The notes below the pieces were generated by a model, which was given only the letters and a program-made list of their open reading frames with translations, was not told the DNA's origin and made no database searches. DNA of 64,000 bases from Actinomadura terrae (GTDB lineage Bacteria > Actinomycetota > Actinomycetes > Streptosporangiales > Streptosporangiaceae), in assembly GCF_022751215.1 (NCBI RefSeq), contig NZ_JAICDG010000002.1, positions 1,116,001 through 1,180,000 of the forward strand, given 5' to 3'. Shown piece after piece: positions 61,381 to 64,000 of this stretch (positions are counted from its first letter, which is position 1; the number at the start of each line of letters is the position of its first letter). A program made the translations under genes and the position numbers.

Positions 61381-61661
61381 CGCCGGTCCCGGTCGTGTCC
61401 CTGATCGTGCTGCCGGTCGTGTCCCTCGAAGCGGCGCGCCGCGTTCAGCGCCAGCACGACGATCAGCGGGAGGATCACGGTCCCCACCCCGAACTGCGAC
61501 ATCGCCACGTCCGGCGCCTGGAGGACGACGAAGAGCACGCCGAGCGCGAGGCCATACCCCGACAGCACGATCGCCTGCCGCGCCGGGTCCCTGACCAGCA
61601 CCACCGCCGTGGCCATCACCGCCGCCAGCAGCACCGAAGCCGTCACCAGCGCGTCAGCCAT
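61377..61661 (-). CDS. MbhD-like (DUF4040) subunit
   Basis: A 94-residue protein with about three helices: LVTASVLLAAVMATAVVLVR, QAIVLSGYGLALGVLFVVLQ and APDVAMSQFGVGTVILPLIV. The motif APDVAMSQ with a membrane acid is that of MbhD and the C-terminal part of MrpA. The tail is His/Asp/Arg-rich (FEGHDRQHDQGHDRDRR). Here it is a separate gene, as in the archaeal membrane-bound hydrogenase. Its start overlaps the mrpG end by 8 bp. Confidence 0.9.
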   Translation of the reverse strand: MADALVTASVLLAAVMATAVVLVRDPARQAIVLSGYGLALGVLFVVLQAPDVAMSQFGVGTVILPLIVVLALNAARRFEGHDRQHDQGHDRDRR

Positions 61662-61959
61662 GCCGTCCCGCCTTCTCCTCGATCGGCTTGTACGCGGCCC
61701 GCGCCGTCGCCACCACCGTCGCGGGACCGGACGCGAACACCAGCACGCCGATCAGAACCAGCTTGAGCACGTCGTGGTAGGAGCTCCAGATCCCGGGCGC
61801 CACCGCCAGCCCGGCGATCAGCGGCGGCACGCCGAGCGTCGTCCCGACGCCGACCAGGTGCAGCCGCGTGAACACCCCGCGCGGCAGCGGCACCGCCAGC
61901 GCCGCACCGCCCACGACCGCCACCCCGGCCCAGACCAGGACGTACGAGAGCGCGGTCAC
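61654..61959 (-). CDS. mrpG: Mrp-type antiporter subunit G
   Basis: 101 residues, three helices. Conserved MrpG features are RGVFTRLHLVGVGTTLGVPPLIAG and HDVLKLVLIGVLVFASGPAT. The end KPIEEKAGRHG is cytoplasmic. The GTG at 61959 overlaps the mrpF stop (GTGA), keeping the coupled pattern of the operon. Confidence 0.92.
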   Translation of the reverse strand: MTALSYVLVWAGVAVVGGAALAVPLPRGVFTRLHLVGVGTTLGVPPLIAGLAVAPGIWSSYHDVLKLVLIGVLVFASGPATVVATARAAYKPIEEKAGRHG

Positions 61960-62212
61960 AGCGTCCTCCCGAGGAACCGCGCGTAGACCAGAATGCCCGC
62001 GACCGACAGGACGGCGAGCACGAGCGCCGCGTCCAGATAGGCGGAGCGGTGGTAGGCGGCCGCCAGCACGACCAGCAGCAGCGACGTCGCCGGACCGGCC
62101 GCCGCGAGCGCCGCCAGCCTGCTCACGGGTTCGCCGCGCAACGTCCCCGCCAGGCACGGCACCAGCCCCGCGACCAGCAGCACGAACCCGCCGCCGCGAA
62201 CGTCGTGTTCAC
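61956..62212 (-). CDS. mrpF: Mrp-type antiporter subunit F, frameshift near the start
   Basis: The frame to 61956 gives VLLVAGLVPCLAGTLRGEPV and SRLAALAAAGPATSLLLVVL, a MrpF with three helices. Every other junction here overlaps by GTGA, and a GTG at 62212 overlaps the mrpE stop at 62209-62211. From that GTG the sequence begins VNTTFAAAG and joins the MrpF frame only if one base is added in the G-rich run near 62186-62190. Without it, translation would have to start at GTG 62183, giving a 75-residue protein cut in its first helix. One-base loss or sequencing error. Confidence 0.8.
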
Positions 62213-62529
62213 CCGGCCCGCCCCCTCGGCACCCGTCCCCTCGACACCGGCCGCTCCACGAAGCCCGTCCTGTGATGGACGATGAGGACGTCGCGCTCCG
62301 GATCGACCTGCGCCACGTACGCCGTCGGCCATACCGACCGTCCGAGCGTGACCAGGCCGCGCCACAGGTCCCCGCCCAGGACCGGACGCGCGGCCACCGC
62401 CACCGCCGCCGCCACGGCCGCCGTCACGCAGGCGATGATGATCTCGGACGGGATCACGGCCGAGACGATCGCGAGATAGCCGCCCGCCAGCGCGCACCAC
62501 CACGCCGTCCCCGCGATCAGCCGTTCCAT
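62209..62529 (-). CDS. mrpE: Mrp-type antiporter subunit E
   Basis: 106 residues, shorter than the 150-160 of typical MrpE. Two helices (AWWCALAGGYLAIVSAVIPS, then VTAAVAAAVAVAARP) are followed by the cytoplasmic MrpE domain with WPTAYVAQVDPERDVLIVH. The Arg/Gly end is poor in conserved positions. ATG 62529 has GGGAG about 12 bases upstream. It is the first antiporter gene, 79 bp after the sigma-factor stop. A SigB/SigF-type promoter lies in that gap. Confidence 0.88.
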   Translation of the reverse strand: MERLIAGTAWWCALAGGYLAIVSAVIPSEIIIACVTAAVAAAVAVAARPVLGGDLWRGLVTLGRSVWPTAYVAQVDPERDVLIVHHRTGFVERPVSRGRVPRGRAG

Positions 62530-62561
62530 GTCACGTCCTGACTCCCGCATCCCCCGACGCC

Positions 62562-62585
62562 CTACCCGGTGGACGGATTTCAACC
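62562..62585 (-). promoter_or_regulatory. SigB/SigF-type promoter before mrpE
   Basis: On the minus strand GGTT (62585-62582), 14 bp, then GGGTAG (62567-62562). It lies 33 bp before the mrpE start, in the gap after the sigma gene. The -10 hexamer is identical to those upstream of gvpA and of the sigma gene. Confidence 0.6.
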
Positions 62586-62608
62586 GCGCGCGCCACCGGG
62601 GCCGGGGG

Positions 62609-63391
62609 TCAGCGATCCACCGTCATGCCGGCGCGGAGCCGTTCGAGGGTGCCGCGCAGGAGCCGCGAGACGTGCATCTGGGACAGGCCGATCTCCTCGG
62701 CGATCTGCGCCTGGGTCTTGTTGCCGAAGAACCGCAGGAGCAGGATCGTCCGCTCGCGTTCGGGGAGGTCGTCGACCAGCGGCCGGAGCACGTGCGCGTC
62801 GATGACGGTCTCCAGCGCGGAGTCGTCGGCCCCGAGGCGCTCGCCGATCGTGCCGTCGTCCTGGTGCGCGTCGTTCGGCGCCTCCAGCGAGAGCGGGCGG
62901 TAGGCGTCGCAGGCGCCGATGGTCTCGATGGTCTCCTCCTCGGTGATGCCCATCCGGGAGGAGATCTCCGCGGTGGTGGGGGAGCGCCCGTGGTCCTGGG
63001 TGAACTCCTGGACGGTGCGCTGGAGCACCGGGCGCAGTTCCTGAAGCCGCCGGGACACGCGAACGCTCCAGGTCTTGTCGCGGAAATGGCGTTTCACCTC
63101 CCCGAGCATCATCGGATAGGCGTAGGCGACGAACCGGTCGCCGATCTCGGGGTCGAACCGGTTGATGGCCTTGATGAGCCCGACATAGGCGACCTGTTGC
63201 AGGTCGTCGAGCGGCTCACCGCGGTCGGCGTACCGCCGTGCCACGCCTCGGACGAGCGAGGCGTGCAGGTCGACGACGCGGCTACGGAGCCGTTCGCGGT
63301 GCGGATCGTCCTTCGCGAGCCGGTTCATCTCGGCCAGGAGGTTCTCGGTCTGCCCATCGTCGAACCGCTGCGCGGCCTGCGTCATTGTCAT
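62609..63391 (-). CDS. RNA polymerase sigma factor, SigB/SigF/SigG family
   Basis: A 260-residue sigma-70-type factor of the stress/sporulation group. Region 2: LVRGVARRYADRGEPLDDLQ, then GLIKAINRFDPEIGDRFVAY and MMLGEVKRHFRDKTWSVRVS. Region 3 is around GRSPTTAEISSRMGITEEET. Region 4: LPERERTILLLRFFGNKTQA with the HTH AEEIGLSQMHVSRLL. No anti-sigma gene is adjacent in the window. In actinobacteria these factors serve osmotic, oxidative and sporulation responses. The Mrp operon follows on the same strand, so they may be read together. Confidence 0.95.
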   Translation of the reverse strand: MTMTQAAQRFDDGQTENLLAEMNRLAKDDPHRERLRSRVVDLHASLVRGVARRYADRGEPLDDLQQVAYVGLIKAINRFDPEIGDRFVAYAYPMMLGEVKRHFRDKTWSVRVSRRLQELRPVLQRTVQEFTQDHGRSPTTAEISSRMGITEEETIETIGACDAYRPLSLEAPNDAHQDDGTIGERLGADDSALETVIDAHVLRPLVDDLPERERTILLLRFFGNKTQAQIAEEIGLSQMHVSRLLRGTLERLRAGMTVDR

Positions 63392-63441
63392 CTGGGGGGC
63401 CTTTCCGCTCGGGGCGAGCGAGTTTCCGCTCCAACTCTCGG

Positions 63442-63466
63442 CTACCCACGGAAAAGCGCTTCATAC
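63442..63466 (-). promoter_or_regulatory. SigB/SigF-type promoter before the sigma gene
   Basis: On the minus strand GTAT (63466-63463), 15 bp, then GGGTAG (63447-63442), about 50 bp upstream of the sigma start at 63391. Autoregulation is common in this sigma group. Confidence 0.6.
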
Positions 63467-63514
63467 GACCCGCTCCGGCCGAGGGCCTCGAAGTTCGTCG
63501 CGTTCTGGACATGG

Positions 63515-63552
63515 GGACCGTGGTCCGTTTAAGCTAACCGGACCACAGTCCG
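63515..63552. promoter_or_regulatory. Tandem GGACC palindromes upstream of the cupin gene
   Basis: GGACCGTGGTCCG (63515-63527) and GGACCACAGTCCG (63540-63552) are 25 bp apart and differ at three central bases. The first is a perfect GGACC-GT-GGTCC palindrome. Between them TGGTCCG and CGGACCA also form an inverted repeat. The pair ends 16 bp before the ATG and suits TetR-type repressors. Confidence 0.6.
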
Positions 63553-63568
63553 AGTAAGGAGTGTTCGT

Positions 63569-64000
63569 ATGCGCATGCGCCATCTCATGGTCGCGGCGGC
63601 GGTGGGCGGCCTGCTGCTCACCGCCTCCGAAGCGTCCGCCCAGCCGTCCGCCGAGACGCGCGCGACCGCCGACAAGCCGGTCTACGTCCCCCTCCACGGC
63701 GGACGGTGGCTGCCCTGCGACGGGCTCCCCGGCTGCACGTACAAGCCGCTGCGCGGCAACCCGGAGACCGGCCCGTCGGAGAGCGTCTACCGGCTGAAGG
63801 CGGGCACGAAGTTCGACCCCCACTGGCACACGAGCCCCGAGCACGTCCTCGGCATCTCGGGCAGGCTGGCCTGGAACGTCGAGGGCGGTGTGCGCGCCCG
63901 TATCGGGCAGGGTGACTATCTCTACTACCCCTCGAAGGCCGTTCACTGGGGCAAATGCCTGAAGGGCGCGGACTGCGTTTACAAGGTCTACGACGACCTC
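63569..64000 (+). CDS. Secreted cupin-domain protein, 3' end outside window
   Basis: The frame is open from ATG 63569 to the window end, giving 144 residues so far. A signal peptide (RHLMVAAAVGGLLLTASEAS, cleavage near ASA-Q) comes first. The cupin then has YRLKAGTKFDPHWHTSPEHV, with metal ligands His-Trp-His and a later Glu-His, and GDYLYYPSKAVHWGKC with another His. Four or more cysteines suggest disulfides. AAGGAG lies 7 bases before the ATG. Relatives are single-domain cupins of unknown substrate. The gene is preceded by two candidate repressor sites. Confidence 0.9.
   Translation, partial: MRMRHLMVAAAVGGLLLTASEASAQPSAETRATADKPVYVPLHGGRWLPCDGLPGCTYKPLRGNPETGPSESVYRLKAGTKFDPHWHTSPEHVLGISGRLAWNVEGGVRARIGQGDYLYYPSKAVHWGKCLKGADCVYKVYDDL

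Noticed and set aside
1..64000. CRISPR arrays, tRNA or rRNA genes, transposases, integrase-associated att sites
   Set aside because: I looked for regular repeat-spacer series, cloverleaf-like segments and transposase motifs on both strands and found none that I can support.

Overview
The window comes from a very high-GC actinomycete: GTG starts are common, genes overlap by ATGA or GTGA, and it carries SARP regulators, a conservon-type sensor kinase, a Streptomyces-type gas-vesicle cluster and several secreted serine proteases. Gene content suits Actinomadura or another Streptosporangiales member, but the genus is inferred. There are about 50 protein genes. I saw no rRNA, tRNA, CRISPR array or insertion sequence.

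Region 1 (1-14623) is the right part of a nonribosomal peptide cluster. It holds the end of a synthetase (A-PCP-C-A-PCP-TE), a sulfotransferase-like protein, an MbtH protein, a phytanoyl-CoA-type dioxygenase, an alpha/beta hydrolase, a TauD-type dioxygenase, a luciferase-like monooxygenase, an exporter and a flavin reductase. All are on the plus strand, and the set ends in a strong hairpin. A convergent SARP regulator with an NB-ARC ATPase follows. The assembly line starts upstream, so the product cannot be named.

Region 2 (14624-26897) has a second, larger SARP with a TPR tail, a divergent MFS carrier, a LolD/FtsX-type ABC exporter, a GH3 glycosidase and a family 2 glycosyltransferase.

Region 3 (26898-34800) has a divergent terpene-synthase-like gene, a cytochrome P450, a CvnA-like kinase without the usual phospho-accepting histidine, a hydrolase remnant, a small membrane protein, a trypsin-like protease and an SAM-dependent methyltransferase.

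Region 4 (34801-48562) is a run of small regulated transport and stress units. These are a DrrAB-type drug exporter facing a TetR gene across an array of GTAC boxes, a small HTH/Clp-N pair with a clear operator-promoter, an MFS/XRE divergent pair, an alcohol dehydrogenase, a chitin-binding S1 protease, a TrmB/LuxR-like regulator with an MFS carrier, a flavoprotein fragment and a ThDP-dependent enzyme.

Region 5 (48563-54919) is a tightly overlapping minus-strand operon: FAD/Fe-S dehydrogenase, enolase-superfamily enzyme, GH15 glycosidase and a frameshifted short-chain dehydrogenase. It looks like sugar or sugar-acid catabolism.

Region 6 (54920-64000) holds a complete minimal gas-vesicle operon (gvpA-F-G-O-J-L-S-K). 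It faces a minus-strand unit made of a SigB/SigF-family sigma factor and a seven-gene Mrp-type antiporter module in the order of the archaeal MBH Mrp module. Matching GNNT-N14/15-GGGTAG promoter-like sites precede gvpA, mrpE and the sigma gene, which suggests one stress regulon. The window ends inside a secreted cupin gene.
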